A DNA stretch of 64,000 bases from Mycobacteriales bacterium (GTDB lineage: Bacteria; Actinomycetota; Actinomycetes; JAFAQI01; DASSKL01), in assembly GCA_035690485.1 (NCBI GenBank), contig DASSKL010000066.1, positions 1-64,000 on the forward strand, in the 5' to 3' direction. The notes under the pieces were generated by a model, which was not told the DNA's origin, ran no database searches, and worked only from the letters and a program-made list of their open reading frames with translations. Of the stretch, positions 1 through 9,435 are shown piece by piece (the stretch's first letter is position 1; each line of letters opens with the position of its first letter). A program made the position numbers and the translations under genes.

Positions 1-1980
1 CGCCCGGGCGATGCCTTCCAGCACCGAGTCGACGGCCTCGAGGTGGCTCGGGTTCGACGACAGCGACACGGCGACCTGCTCGCCGTCCGGCGCGGTGTAG
101 GTGCCCTCGGCGCCGAGGTGGTACTTCACGTCGCCGGAACCATGCGCGGTGCGCGGGTCCAGGTTGCCCTCGAACTCGCGGAAGATCTGGCCGTAGGACT
201 TGCCGACGATGTTGGCGAGCACGTTGAGCCGGCCGCGGTGCGACATGCCGACGACGACCTCGTCCATGTCGTCGTGAGCGGCCGCGGTGAGTACGGCGTC
301 GAGCAGCGGGATCAGCGTCTCGCCCCCCTCGAGGCTGAAGCGCTTCTGCCCGATGTACTTGGTCTGCAGGAACGTCTCGAACGCCTCGGCCTGGTTCAGC
401 TTGGCGAGGATGTGCAGCTGCTCGGCCCGGTCGGGCTTCTCGTGCGGACGCTCGACGTGCTGCTGGATCCAGAGCCGCTGGTCGGGGTCCTGGATGTGCA
501 TGTACTCGATGCCGACCGTGCGGCAGTAGGAGTCGCGCAGCACGCCGAGGATGTCGCGCAGCTTCATCACCCGCTTGTCGGGGGCGCCGCCCGGGAAGCC
601 GCCGGCGGGGAACTCGCGGTCGAGGTCCCACAGCGTCAGGCCGTGGGTGACCACGTCGAGGTCCGGGTGCTTGCGCAGCTCGAACTCGAGCGGGTTGGTG
701 TCGGCCATCAGGTGCCCGCGCACCCGGAACGCGTGGATCAGCTCGATGACGCGAGCCGGCTTCCCGACCTGGTCCTCGTGGTCGAGCGAGACGTCGGGCG
801 CCCAGCGCACCGGGTCATAAGGGATCCTCATCGCCCGGAAGACCTCGTCGTAGAAGTCGTTGTCGCCGAGCAGCAGCTGGTGCATCACGCGCAGGAAGTC
901 GCCCGACTCGGCGCCCTGGATGATGCGGTGGTCGTAGGTGCTGGTGAGCGTCAGCACCTTGCTGACCGCGAGGTCGGCGAGCGTCTCCTCCGACGCGCCT
1001 TGGTACTCCGCGGGGTACTCCAGCGCGCCGACTCCGACGATCGTGCCCTGCCCGGCCATCAGCCGCGGCACCGAGTGGACGGTGCCGATCGTGCCCGGGT
1101 TGGTCAGGCTGATCGTCGTGCCGGCGAAGTCGTCGGGCGTGAGCGCGTTGTTGCGGGCCTTGCGGATGATGTCCTCGTAGGCCGACCAGAACTGCGCGAA
1201 GTCCATGGTCTCGGCGCCCTTGATGGCCGGCACGAGCAGCTGCCGGCTGCCGTCGTCGCGCTGCTGGTCGATGGCGAGGCCGAGGTTGACGTGGGCGGGC
1301 TCGACCATCGCGGGCTTGCCGCCGACCTCGGCGAAGCTGCGGTTCATCGCCGGCATCACGTCGAGTGCGCGCACCAGCGCGTAGCCGATGAGGTGGGTCA
1401 GGCTCACCTTGCCGCCGCGGCCGCGGCGCAGGTGGTTGTTGATGACCGTGCGGTTGTCGATCAGCAGCTTGGCGGGGATCGACCGCACGCTGGTCGCGGT
1501 CGGGACGCCGAGGCTGGCCTCCATGTTGGTGACCACGCGGGCGGCGTAGCCACGCAACGGCGTGGTGTGCTCGTCCGCCTGCGGCGCGGGCGCCGCCGAT
1601 CCGGAGGCAGGGGCCGAGGCGGGTTTCGGTGCCTCGCCCGGCTGCTGCGCCGCGGGCTGCGGTGCCGGTGCCGCCGGCGTGACCGGCGCGGGTGCGGCAG
1701 CGGCAGGCGCGGGTGCGGGTGCGGGTGTGGCCGGCGTGGCAGCCGGTGTGGCCGTCGGCGGCGCCGGCCGGGGCACGGCCCCGTTGCCGGTGTCGCTCAC
1801 CGGCGAGCCGGCCGGGTTGTCGGCCATCCGGGGCTGGTAGTCGGCGAAGAAGTCCCACCAGGCCCGGTCGACGGAGTCGGGGTCGCGGAGGTACTGCTGG
1901 TACATCTCGTAGACGAGCCACTCGTTGGGTCCGAACGACGCCAGCGGGTCGGACTCCGGTTGGGACTGCTGCGCTGACAC
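1..1980 (-). CDS. kgd: Multifunctional 2-oxoglutarate decarboxylase/dehydrogenase E1 (Kgd), 5' part
   Basis: TCA-cycle enzyme acting on 2-oxoglutarate with thiamine diphosphate; actinobacterial Kgd carries an E2-like succinyltransferase domain fused before the E1 domain. The gene runs off the left edge, so about 660 codons are present. The N-terminus has the family motif [17 protein letters not shown] Pro/Ala-rich linker follows (about residues 60-115), then an acyltransferase domain with the catalytic stretch [15 protein letters not shown] near residue 350. The start of the E1 region has [12 protein letters not shown]. The GTG start at 1980 has AGGAGG 11 nt upstream. It lies 77 bp downstream of mftF on the same strand, probably with its own control. 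The C-terminal E1 half is outside the window. Confidence 0.95.
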   Translation of the reverse strand, partial: MSAQQSQPESDPLASFGPNEWLVYEMYQQYLRDPDSVDRAWWDFFADYQPRMADNPAGSPVSDTGNGAVPRPAPPTATPAATPATPAPAPAPAAAAPAPVTPAAPAPQPAAQQPGEAPKPASAPASGSAAPAPQADEHTTPLRGYAARVVTNMEASLGVPTATSVRSIPAKLLIDNRTVINNHLRRGRGGKVSLTHLIGYALVRALDVMPAMNRSFAEVGGKPAMVEPAHVNLGLAIDQQRDDGSRQLLVPAIKGAETMDFAQFWSAYEDIIRKARNNALTPDDFAGTTISLTNPGTIGTVHSVPRLMAGQGTIVGVGALEYPAEYQGASEETLADLAVSKVLTLTSTYDHRIIQGAESGDFLRVMHQLLLGDNDFYDEVFRAMRIPYDPVRWAPDVSLDHEDQVGKPARVIELIHAFRVRGHLMADTNPLEFELRKHPDLDVVTHGLTLWDLDREFPAGGFPGGAPDKRVMKLRDILGVLRDSYCRTVGIEYMHIQDPDQRLWIQQHVERPHEKPDRAEQLHILAKLNQAEAFETFLQTKYIGQKRFSLEGGETLIPLLDAVLTAAAHDDMDEVVVGMSHRGRLNVLANIVGKSYGQIFREFEGNLDPRTAHGSGDVKYHLGAEGTYTAPDGEQVAVSLSSNPSHLEAVDSVLEGIARA

Positions 1981-2057
1981 GGCGCGGTTCGCCTCCTGCG
2001 CGGGCTTCGATGACGGTCCGGTAAGACCTCTGTTTGCAGCCTACGCGGCAGGCAACG

Positions 2058-3449
2058 TCAGCCGTGGATCTCGGATTCCTCCGCCGGGCGCCATGACGGC
2101 AGCAGCGGATCGAGCGTCCTTTCGCGGGCGCAACCGGCCCAGACGCCGGCGCAGTACGCCGCGTCGTCGAGCAGCGACGCCGCGGTCCAGCGCACCGGGT
2201 CCAGGGCCGGCCGCCGGTCGAGCCACTGCAGCAGCGCCGGCACCGTCACGGCGGCGGCGAGCGCCGTGCGGATCCGCCTCGACCGGACCGCGGCCGCGCC
2301 GGCAACCGGCAGCCAGGTGCGGGTGGTCGCCGCCGCGAGCAGCCGGCCGGCGCCGAGCGTGCCGCGGCCGGCCAGCCGGACCGACACGGCGTACGGCGAG
2401 GCGGTGCGGCCTTCCAGCCGATGCGCCAACCGCGCGGCGGCGACCCCCGTCACGACGCCGGCGAGCACCGGGCGGCGGGCGAGCAGCAACGACCAGGCGG
2501 CGACGCTCCACGCGTTGAGCGACACGGCCGGCAGCCGGCCCGGATGGCGAGCGGCGAGCGGTGCGGCCGACGTGCCGTAGTCGAACCGGCGGTGCAGCAG
2601 CGGGACCGGCCGGGTGCGGTGCCGGTGCGCGACCCGCGACGCCGGCTCGTACCTCACGCGGCCGCCGCCTGCGGCCAGCCGCCAGACGAGGTCGACGTCC
2701 TCGCCCACCGGCATCGACTCGTCGAACCGCAGCGGGCAGTCGCGCCGCACGACGAGCGCCGCCGCCGGCACGTAGGGCACCCGGGAGCCTTGCCGTACGC
2801 CGGCCGCGCGGTCCCCGAGGTCGAGCGGCGACCGGGCGGCCTCGAAGGCCGCCAGCCAACCGTCGCCCGGCGCGTCGATGATCCGTGGGGCGACGGCGTG
2901 CACGTCGGGGTCGGCGAGGTGGGCGAGCAGCGGGGCCAACCACCCCGGTGCGGGGCGGCAGTCGGAGTCGACGAACGCGACGTACGCCGTGGTGCACGCG
3001 TCCCAACCCGCGTTGCGCGCGGCCGCCGGGCCGCCGGGCCGCTCCCGCCGCAGCAGGGCGGCGCCGTGCTCGGCCGCCAGCCGCCGCACCGGTGCGGCGT
3101 CGACCGAACCGTCGTCGACGACCAGGACCGGCACCTCGCCGCCGAGCGCGGCCAGGCAGGCGGCCAGGTCGTCGGCCCGGTCGCGCACCGGGACGACGAC
3201 CGTGACGTCGGCCACGACCACGGCCGGAGGCACGGGATGGGCGAGGCCTGCGTCGACGAGGCGGCCCGCCAGCGCCCGCTCCGCCGGCGACGCGGGGCGG
3301 CCTCCGGTCCGCCAGCGGCCGACGGCCGCGGCTCCGCCCTCGGACAGGCGCACCAGGCGCAGCGGGGACCCGCCGAGCAGCGTGCGCCCCGCGTCGTAGA
3401 CCGCGGTGTCGCGATCGAGTGCCACCCCGAACGTCTCGGGGAACGTCAC
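2058..3449 (-). CDS. mftF: Mycofactocin glycosyltransferase MftF
   Basis: Family 2 glycosyltransferase of 463 aa; known MftF enzymes add glucose units to premycofactocin. The GT-A core begins near residue 80 (VTVVVPVRDR), with the nucleotide-sugar motif VVDDGS and a metal-binding DSD in VAFVDSDCRP. The C-terminal third is more hydrophobic, consistent with membrane association. The start is the GTG at 3449, whose GTGA overlaps the mftE stop; a longer in-frame extension exists upstream but lies inside mftE. It is the last gene of the operon. Family and context both support the call. Confidence 0.93.
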   Translation of the reverse strand: MTFPETFGVALDRDTAVYDAGRTLLGGSPLRLVRLSEGGAAAVGRWRTGGRPASPAERALAGRLVDAGLAHPVPPAVVVADVTVVVPVRDRADDLAACLAALGGEVPVLVVDDGSVDAAPVRRLAAEHGAALLRRERPGGPAAARNAGWDACTTAYVAFVDSDCRPAPGWLAPLLAHLADPDVHAVAPRIIDAPGDGWLAAFEAARSPLDLGDRAAGVRQGSRVPYVPAAALVVRRDCPLRFDESMPVGEDVDLVWRLAAGGGRVRYEPASRVAHRHRTRPVPLLHRRFDYGTSAAPLAARHPGRLPAVSLNAWSVAAWSLLLARRPVLAGVVTGVAAARLAHRLEGRTASPYAVSVRLAGRGTLGAGRLLAAATTRTWLPVAGAAAVRSRRIRTALAAAVTVPALLQWLDRRPALDPVRWTAASLLDDAAYCAGVWAGCARERTLDPLLPSWRPAEESEIHG

Positions 3450-4126
3450 GCCGCGACCCACGCGCGTACGTCGGCGATCAGGTCCGACGCCAGCCGGTCC
3501 AGCAGCGCGACGCCCTCGGCCGCGTGCGCACCGGTGGGGTCGCCGAGGACCCCCGTCGCGGACACCGAGCGGACGCCGCCTGCCCGGAGGCGGCCCAGCA
3601 GGTCGGCGAGCGGCTCGGTGTTGCCCGCGCTCGCCCGGTCGAGGTGCACGAGGGCCGGTGCGAGCGCCAGCATCAGGGAGGTCTCCGCCCGTCCGGCGTG
3701 GCTGTCGGTCGGCCCGCCGTGCCGCGGCGACCAGCACCGCACCGGCCGGCTCTCGCCGGTCAGCCGGGCCGCCGCCCGAGAGACGGTCTCGGTGTTGCCG
3801 CCGTGGCCGTTGACCAGCACGGTGCGTGCGAACGTCGCCGACGCCGAACGCACCAGCTCGACCAGCAGCAGCTCCAGCGCCTCGGAGCCGATCGACAGGG
3901 TGCCCGGAAAGGTCTGGTGCTCCCCGCTCGCGCCGTAGGCCACCGCGGGGGCGACGACGCAGCCCGGCTCGGCGGCGGCCAGCCGCTCCGCGAGTGCGAC
4001 CGCGATCCTGGTATCGGTGTCGAGCGGCAGGTGCGGGCCGTGCTGCTCCAGCGAGCCGAGCGGCACGACCAGCGTGGGCCGGCCCGCCACCTCCGGCCAG
4101 GTGAGGTCCGCGAGCCCGCTGCTCAA
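3446..4126 (-). CDS. mftE: Mycofactocin precursor peptidase MftE (creatininase family)
   Basis: Metal-dependent amidohydrolase of about 226 aa. MftE is known to cut the modified MftA C-terminus and release the Val-Tyr-derived product. Creatininase motifs are visible: GSLEQHGPHLPLDTDT (E, H and D ligands), LVNGHGGN, and HAGRAETS with the conserved Glu. The start is uncertain: TTG at 4126 gives a full-length protein beginning SSGLADLTWPE. An ATG at 4137 overlapping the etfB stop is out of frame. It is coupled to mftF by a 4-bp overlap and sits 7 bp after etfB. Confidence 0.93.
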   Translation of the reverse strand: MSSGLADLTWPEVAGRPTLVVPLGSLEQHGPHLPLDTDTRIAVALAERLAAAEPGCVVAPAVAYGASGEHQTFPGTLSIGSEALELLLVELVRSASATFARTVLVNGHGGNTETVSRAAARLTGESRPVRCWSPRHGGPTDSHAGRAETSLMLALAPALVHLDRASAGNTEPLADLLGRLRAGGVRSVSATGVLGDPTGAHAAEGVALLDRLASDLIADVRAWVAA

Positions 4127-4133
4127 CGCCGGG

Positions 4134-4961
4134 TCATGTCAGGTAGCCGGTGTCACGCAGGAACCGCACCAGCTCGTCGGCGGCCTCCTCCGGTCCCGCG
4201 GTCACCAGCCGGGGCGGCGTGCGCTCGCTGAGCGCGCCGGTCAGCACGAGCAGCCGTTCCCGCGCCGGCAGCGCCGGGTCGGGACCGGGCAGGGACCGGG
4301 CGCGGGGGCGGAACGGCCTGACGTGCCCGGCCGGCTCACGGCGTACGGCGGAGGGCGCCGGCGTCACGGCGATGTCGGCGGCGCGCGTGTCGACGAGCGC
4401 CGGCAGCGGGGCCCGCCGCAGCCGTGCCGTGGCGGACTCGACGGACAGCACCGCGGGAGCCGGCACCCGCAGCCGCTCCCGCCGGGCGCCGTCGAGGCGG
4501 CGCTCGGCGGTGAGGACGCCGTCGCCGGCCGGTTCGAGGTAGACCAGCCCGAGCGCCTGCGCGGCGTCGACCTGCGCGGCGAGGAACGCCGGCACCGACC
4601 CGCTGCCCCGATCCAGGCTGTGGTCGCCGCAGAGCCAGACCTCGCCGTCGGGGACGGCCGCCGCGAGCGCCGCCGCGACCGAGTCACTTGCCGCGTCGAC
4701 CGGCAGGTCGGCCCGCACCGCGCGGCTCGCGCCGGCGGCGAGCGCGGTGCGCAGCACGCCGGCCGCCGCCGCCGGCCCGGCCGTCACCGCGACGACGTCG
4801 CGCCCCCAGTGCTCGCCCAGGCGCAGCGCCCACTCGAGCGCCGCCCGGTCGGCGTCGGACATGCCGGTGGCGTGCGGCTCGGCCGAGACGTCGCCGGTCA
4901 GCGGGTCCACCCGCACCCGCAGCGCGACGTGCTTCAGGCACGCGACGACGGTGCCGGCCAT
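4134..4961 (-). CDS. Electron transfer flavoprotein beta subunit (EtfB/FixA-like), mycofactocin-associated
   Basis: EtfB/FixA-like subunit of 275 aa, inferred partner of the EtfA-like protein at 6551-7480. The N-terminus VVACLKHV and the repeated nucleotide-binding-fold segments are family-like. The usual QAIDGDTGQV-type motif is diverged to CGDHSLDRGSGSVP. The ATG at 4961 overlaps the ferredoxin stop (TGATG), which decides the start against a longer upstream extension. Its place between mft genes suggests that it takes electrons from a mycofactocin-linked oxidoreductase. The electron donor, and whether the pair bifurcates electrons as FixAB does, cannot be read from sequence. Confidence 0.85.
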   Translation of the reverse strand: MAGTVVACLKHVALRVRVDPLTGDVSAEPHATGMSDADRAALEWALRLGEHWGRDVVAVTAGPAAAAGVLRTALAAGASRAVRADLPVDAASDSVAAALAAAVPDGEVWLCGDHSLDRGSGSVPAFLAAQVDAAQALGLVYLEPAGDGVLTAERRLDGARRERLRVPAPAVLSVESATARLRRAPLPALVDTRAADIAVTPAPSAVRREPAGHVRPFRPRARSLPGPDPALPARERLLVLTGALSERTPPRLVTAGPEEAADELVRFLRDTGYLT

Positions 4962-5257
4962 CACGACCTGCGCAGGACGACGCCGTGGCCGCCCTCCGGG
5001 TAGGTCCAGGTCAGCGCGCCCGCCTCGTCGCAGACCAGGTAGCAGGTGCCGCACTCGAAGCACTGCTCGTAGTTGAACAGCACGCCGCCGTCGGAGGTCG
5101 GCACGAAGAGGTTGGCGGGGCAGGCGGTGACGCAGGCCTTCGTCGTACAGCTGCGGCAGACGTCGGAGTCGACGGTGATGTGCGCGGTCGGCGCGACCCG
5201 GAAGTCGACCGTCGCCATGCGGTCCTCGAAGCTGGGCCCGCCCCAGCGCCGGCTCAT
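4961..5257 (-). CDS. FixX-like ferredoxin with eight cluster cysteines
   Basis: Small 98-aa ferredoxin matching the FixX family, including the C-terminal YPEGGHGVVLRR. Cysteines at 34, 37, 42 and 46 (CRSCTTKACVTACP) and 66, 69, 72 and 76 (CFECGTCYLVC) give enough ligands for two 4Fe-4S clusters. Many FixX proteins lack the first CxxC. The ATG at 5257 overlaps the stop of the FixC-like gene (ATGA). In FixCX pairs this subunit corresponds to the iron-sulfur domain of ETF:quinone oxidoreductase, so it should work with the protein encoded just upstream at the membrane. Confidence 0.92.
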   Translation of the reverse strand: MSRRWGGPSFEDRMATVDFRVAPTAHITVDSDVCRSCTTKACVTACPANLFVPTSDGGVLFNYEQCFECGTCYLVCDEAGALTWTYPEGGHGVVLRRS

Positions 5258-6558
5258 CCGTAGCTCCTCAGCATGGTCAGGCTGTCGCGGGCGAGGTCGC
5301 GCACGCGCACCGGCGACCGGCGGACCGCGTCGAGCGCCACGCGCGCCAGCCCTCGCTTGCGGCTCGGGTTCTCCACGGTGAAGATGCCCTCCGCGACGTC
5401 GCAGGTGAGCTGCGGGTAGAGGCGTTGCACCCGGTCGGACAGCAGCAGGTCGGGAGCCCGCCGCAGCTTCCTGTGATCCTGTAGCACGAAGCTGCGCTCC
5501 AGCCGCCTCCGGTAGCCGGCCAGCCCGGCCGCGGACGTGTCACCGGCTGCCAGCGCCTCGACCGCCGTCTGCGCCGCCGCCAGGCCCGACCCGATCGCGA
5601 AGTTGACGCCTTCGAGCCAGAGCCCGGCGGCCAGGCACAACCCGGCGGCGTCGCCCGTGACGAGCAGGCCGTCGCCGGCCAGCTCGGCCATCACGCGGTA
5701 GCCGCCCTCGGGGATCAGGTGTGCGGAGTACTCGACGAGCTCGCCGCCCTCGACGTAGGGCGCGATCGCGGGGTGCTGCTTCATGCCCGCAATGACCTGC
5801 TCGGGCCGCAGGCCGGAGCGGGCCAGACCGGTGACCGACAGGACGACCCCGACGGCGATGCTCTCGAGGTTCGTGTAGAGGAAGCCGCCGCCGGCGATGC
5901 CCTGCGTGCAGCCGAGCATCTCGATGTCGAGGCCCTCGAGGTCGCGCAGCCCGAACCGGCGGTCGATCTCGTCGCGGCCCAGGTGCAGCACCTCCTTGGC
6001 CCCGAGGGTGATGTGCTCGGCCGAGAAGTGCGGGTAGAGGCCGGCCTCCTTCGCGAGGAACGAGTTGACGCCGTCGGCCGCGATCACCAGGCCGGCCTCG
6101 ATGTCGCCGTCGGGGCGGTCGGTGCGTACGCCGACCACCCGGCCGTCGCCACCGCGCAGCAGCCCGGTGGCCGTGGTCGCGCAGACGAGCGTCGCGCCGG
6201 CCTCCTCGGCCTTGCCGGCCAGCCACCCGTCGAAGTCGGCCCGGAAGGCGGTCGCCCCGTTGTACGGGGCCCGGGACCAGGCTCCGTTGCGGAAGTCGAT
6301 GGTCAGCGCCTGGTCGTCGGTGGTGACCATCGTCGAGCGGCGGGTGATCCAGCGCTGGACCGGTGCCTCGTCGAACCACCCCGGCAGCACCTGGTCGAGG
6401 ATGCGGCCGTAGATGACGCCGCCGTACATGTTCTTCGAGCCGGGGAACGGGCCGCGTTCCAGCAGGCAGACCGAGAGGCCGGCCCGCGCGGCGACGAGGG
6501 CCGCGGTCGCCCCGGCCGGGCCGGCGCCCACGATGACCACGTCGAACCGTTCAGCCAC
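5254..6558 (-). CDS. FixC-like ETF:quinone oxidoreductase flavoprotein
   Basis: FAD-dependent oxidoreductase of 434 aa. The Rossmann motif VVIVGAGPAGATAA is at the N-terminus, followed by the acidic end of the second strand (LLERG). The family signature GSKNMYGGVIYGRILDQVLP and the second FAD motif GLLVTGDAAGLCL are present. FixC lacks its own iron-sulfur domain; the adjacent FixX-like gene supplies it. The expected role is electron transfer from the EtfAB pair to menaquinone. It overlaps etfA by 8 bp and fixX by 4 bp. Confidence 0.9.
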   Translation of the reverse strand: MAERFDVVIVGAGPAGATAALVAARAGLSVCLLERGPFPGSKNMYGGVIYGRILDQVLPGWFDEAPVQRWITRRSTMVTTDDQALTIDFRNGAWSRAPYNGATAFRADFDGWLAGKAEEAGATLVCATTATGLLRGGDGRVVGVRTDRPDGDIEAGLVIAADGVNSFLAKEAGLYPHFSAEHITLGAKEVLHLGRDEIDRRFGLRDLEGLDIEMLGCTQGIAGGGFLYTNLESIAVGVVLSVTGLARSGLRPEQVIAGMKQHPAIAPYVEGGELVEYSAHLIPEGGYRVMAELAGDGLLVTGDAAGLCLAAGLWLEGVNFAIGSGLAAAQTAVEALAAGDTSAAGLAGYRRRLERSFVLQDHRKLRRAPDLLLSDRVQRLYPQLTCDVAEGIFTVENPSRKRGLARVALDAVRRSPVRVRDLARDSLTMLRSYG

Positions 6559-7480
6559 GGCCGGCCTCCTCGGGACGGGCGACGTCCAGCCGCGCCGCGA
6601 GCGCTCGCAGCAGTGCGGGCGCGTCGGTGACCAGCGCCAGGTCGGCCAGCGCCATCATCGGGCAGCTCGGGTCGACGTTGACCGCCACCACGTGCTGGGG
6701 GTGGCCGATGCCGGACGTGTGCTGCACCGCGCCGGAGATGCCGAGCGCGATGTAGAGGTCGGGATCGACGGCGACCCCCGTCGTGCCGATCTGCCGCTCG
6801 AAGGGCACCCAGCCGGCGTCGGCGACCACCCGGGTGGCGCCCATCGAGGCACCGAGCGCCGTTGCCACGTCGGCCAGCAGCGGGAAGTCGTCCTCGTGCA
6901 GGCCCGCGCCGCCGGCCACGATCCGCGGCGCCTCGGCGAGGTCCATCGTCGCCGGGTCGGGCGGCAGCACCTCGACCACGTCGGCGTCGCGCCCGGTCGC
7001 CCGCGCCATCTTCAGCGCGCGCGGCTTGGCGGGTTTGGCGGGTGCCGCCTCCACGCCCCGCACGCCCGGCTGCAGCGTCGCGACGACCGGTTCGTCGATG
7101 CCGACGTCGACGGTGGCCAGGCCGCCGTGCCGGGCGAGCAGCGCGCGGTCGGCGCGGACCTGCAGCGCGCCGGCCAGCAGCGGGCGGCCGAGTGCCGCGG
7201 CGAGCCGGGGGGCGAGGTCGCGGCCGTCCGGGGACGCGGGCAGCAGCACGACGCGTTCCGGCGCCAGCCGGGGCGCGAGCGCGGTCGCCCACGCGGCCGG
7301 TGCGTAGCCACCCGCCTCCCAGGTCCAGACCTCGGCGGCGCCGGCCAGATCGCGGGCCGCCTCGCGGGTGCCGTCACCGACGAGCAACGCGCGGCCGCCG
7401 GCCTCCGCCACCGCCTCGTCGCCACCCAGGGGCAGGGTCCCGCCGCGCACGGGCACCACGGCGATCAGCGTCGCCGTCAC
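6551..7480 (-). CDS. Electron transfer flavoprotein alpha subunit (EtfA/FixB-like), mycofactocin-associated
   Basis: EtfA-like protein of 309 aa. The C-terminal FAD-binding domain is well conserved: MGATRVVADAGWVPFERQIG, then GTTG, DLYIALGISGAVQH and VAVNVDPSCPM. The N-terminal half is Ala-rich and more diverged. The GTG at 7480 overlaps the stop of the preceding oxidoreductase gene (GTGA). Its pairing with the EtfB-like gene is inferred from operon membership, although fixC and fixX lie between them. Mycofactocin-associated Etf subunits are, to my memory, a recognised subgroup; I could not check the model. Confidence 0.9.
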   Translation of the reverse strand: MTATLIAVVPVRGGTLPLGGDEAVAEAGGRALLVGDGTREAARDLAGAAEVWTWEAGGYAPAAWATALAPRLAPERVVLLPASPDGRDLAPRLAAALGRPLLAGALQVRADRALLARHGGLATVDVGIDEPVVATLQPGVRGVEAAPAKPAKPRALKMARATGRDADVVEVLPPDPATMDLAEAPRIVAGGAGLHEDDFPLLADVATALGASMGATRVVADAGWVPFERQIGTTGVAVDPDLYIALGISGAVQHTSGIGHPQHVVAVNVDPSCPMMALADLALVTDAPALLRALAARLDVARPEEAGRG

Positions 7481-9435
7481 AGCGTCGCCCCGATCCGGTC
7501 GCCGTCGATGACCGCGGCGTGGGCGCGGCGCGGCGCGACGCAGTCGCCGACCCGGTGCACCTCGAGGCCGGGCTCGTCGCGCAGCTCGCGGTAGAGGGCG
7601 TCGTCGGCGCGCTGCGGCGTCGCGAGCACGACCCAGTCGCAGCGGCGTAGCTCCTGCCGCCCGGTCGGGTGGTGCAGCAGCGCGAGCCCTTCCGGCGACA
7701 CCCCGGTGACGACGAGGTCGGTGGCCTGCCGGATGCCCTTGGCGGCGGCGCGGACGTTCCAGTTCTCCATGTCGAGCGTGATGCCGAGGTCCTGCCCGAC
7801 GACCATGCCCGGGGTGACGACCTCGACGGCGCAGCCGCGGTCGGCCAAGAGCTCGGCGACGCTCGTCGCGTGGTGGAAGCCGAGCTCGTCGACCACGACG
7901 ACGTGGCCCCCGGGCACGGCGGTGCCGTCGAGGACCTCGCGCACGTGCGCCACCCGCGGCGCGCCCGGTTCGTCACTCATCCAGTAGGGCCGCTCCGGCG
8001 TCGCGCCGGTCGCGATGACGACGACGTCGGGGGCGGCGGCGCGGATGGCGGTCGCGTCGACCCGCTGCCGGTAGCGGATGCGTACGCCGAGGCGGCCGCA
8101 CTCGGTCACCTGGTTGCGCACGATGTCGCCGAACTCAGCCCGGTTGGGCACGGTCGCCGCGAGCCGGGCCTGCCCGCCGGCGGTGTCCTCCTGCTCGCGG
8201 ACCTCGACCTCGTGGCCGCGCTGGGCCGCGGAGATCGCCGCCTGCAGGCCGGCCGGCCCGGCGCCGACGACCAGCACCCGCCGACGGCGGGGTGCTGCCG
8301 GTGGCTGCTCCGGCACCAGATCCTCCCTGCCGGTGCGGGGGTTCTCGATGCAACCGAGCCACCGGTTCAGGCCCATGCGGCCGACGCACTCCTGGTTGCA
8401 CGACAGGCACAGCCGGATGTCGTCCGTGTGCCCGCTGCGCGCCTTCGCGGCGAAGTCGGCGTCGGCGATCTGGCCGCGAACCACGCCGACGAGGTCGCAG
8501 TGCCCCTCGACCAGCGCGCGCTCGGCCTGGATCGGGTCCTTGAACCGGCCCACGCCCACGACCGGCAGCTGCACCGCCTTGCGGATCGCCGACGGGATGA
8601 ACATCGCGTAGCCCGGAGGGATGTGCATCGAGGCCTCGATCATGTAGAGGGTCGCGGTGGCGACCCCGATCGAGGTGTTGATGTAGTCCACCTTGCCGGT
8701 GGCCTCGACGATGCGCGCCACCTCGACGGCCTCGTCGATCGTCGTGCCGCCCTCGATCAGCTCGTCGCCGCAGAGCCGCACGCCGAGGGCCAGGGACGGC
8801 CCGATCGCCTCGCGCACCGCGTCGATGATCTCGACCAGGATCCGGGTGCGGTGCTCGAGCGCTCCGCCGTACGCGTCGGTGCGGGTGTTGGTCGCCGCGG
8901 ACAGGAACTGCCGCACGATCGAGGAGTGCGAGCACTGCAACTCGATGCCGTCGAAGCCGCCGGCGCGGCAGTGCTCGGCGACCAGCGCGTAGCCGGCGAC
9001 GATCTCGCGGATCTCCCCGTGGTCGACCTCCTTCGGCACCTCGCGGAAGAGCGGGTCGGGCACGGGGGAGGGGGCCCAGACCGGCAGCCGGGAGTACATG
9101 CCGGTGCCCTGGCCGCCGTTGTGGTTGATCTGCGCGAAGATCGGCGTGCCGTGCCGGTGCACGGCGTCGGTGATGGCCCGGTAGCCGGGGATCACCGACT
9201 CGTGGAAGCCGTGGATCAGCTTCTCGTAGGGCCAGTCGGTCGGGTGGGTCGAGTGCTCCTCGGTGACGATCAGCCCGACGCCGCCGGCGGCGCGCGCGCC
9301 GTAGTAGGCCGCGTGCTGCGGGCTCGGGTGCCCGTCCTCGGCGTAGATCGTCAGGTGCGCCGAGAACACGATGCGGTTGGGCACCACGACGGGTCCGAGC
9401 CGCAGCGGCGTGAACAGGTAGCGGTAGCGGCTCAT
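7477..9435 (-). CDS. Mycofactocin-associated FadH/OYE-family oxidoreductase (first copy)
   Basis: 652-aa protein with the layout of 2,4-dienoyl-CoA reductase: an N-terminal FMN TIM barrel, a 4Fe-4S site, then FAD and NAD(P) domains. The barrel carries QFLSAATNTRTDAYGGALEHRTR. The cluster motif is CLSCNQEC plus a Cys 11 residues on (near residues 343-362). The FAD motif VLVVGAGPAGLQAA is near residue 383. The ATG at 9435 overlaps the previous gene's stop (ATGA), so the much longer open frame upstream is not used. This type of flavoenzyme is a known neighbour of mycofactocin genes, but its substrate is unknown. It shares domain order with the product of 9432-11348. Confidence 0.9.
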   Translation of the reverse strand: MSRYRYLFTPLRLGPVVVPNRIVFSAHLTIYAEDGHPSPQHAAYYGARAAGGVGLIVTEEHSTHPTDWPYEKLIHGFHESVIPGYRAITDAVHRHGTPIFAQINHNGGQGTGMYSRLPVWAPSPVPDPLFREVPKEVDHGEIREIVAGYALVAEHCRAGGFDGIELQCSHSSIVRQFLSAATNTRTDAYGGALEHRTRILVEIIDAVREAIGPSLALGVRLCGDELIEGGTTIDEAVEVARIVEATGKVDYINTSIGVATATLYMIEASMHIPPGYAMFIPSAIRKAVQLPVVGVGRFKDPIQAERALVEGHCDLVGVVRGQIADADFAAKARSGHTDDIRLCLSCNQECVGRMGLNRWLGCIENPRTGREDLVPEQPPAAPRRRRVLVVGAGPAGLQAAISAAQRGHEVEVREQEDTAGGQARLAATVPNRAEFGDIVRNQVTECGRLGVRIRYRQRVDATAIRAAAPDVVVIATGATPERPYWMSDEPGAPRVAHVREVLDGTAVPGGHVVVVDELGFHHATSVAELLADRGCAVEVVTPGMVVGQDLGITLDMENWNVRAAAKGIRQATDLVVTGVSPEGLALLHHPTGRQELRRCDWVVLATPQRADDALYRELRDEPGLEVHRVGDCVAPRRAHAAVIDGDRIGATL

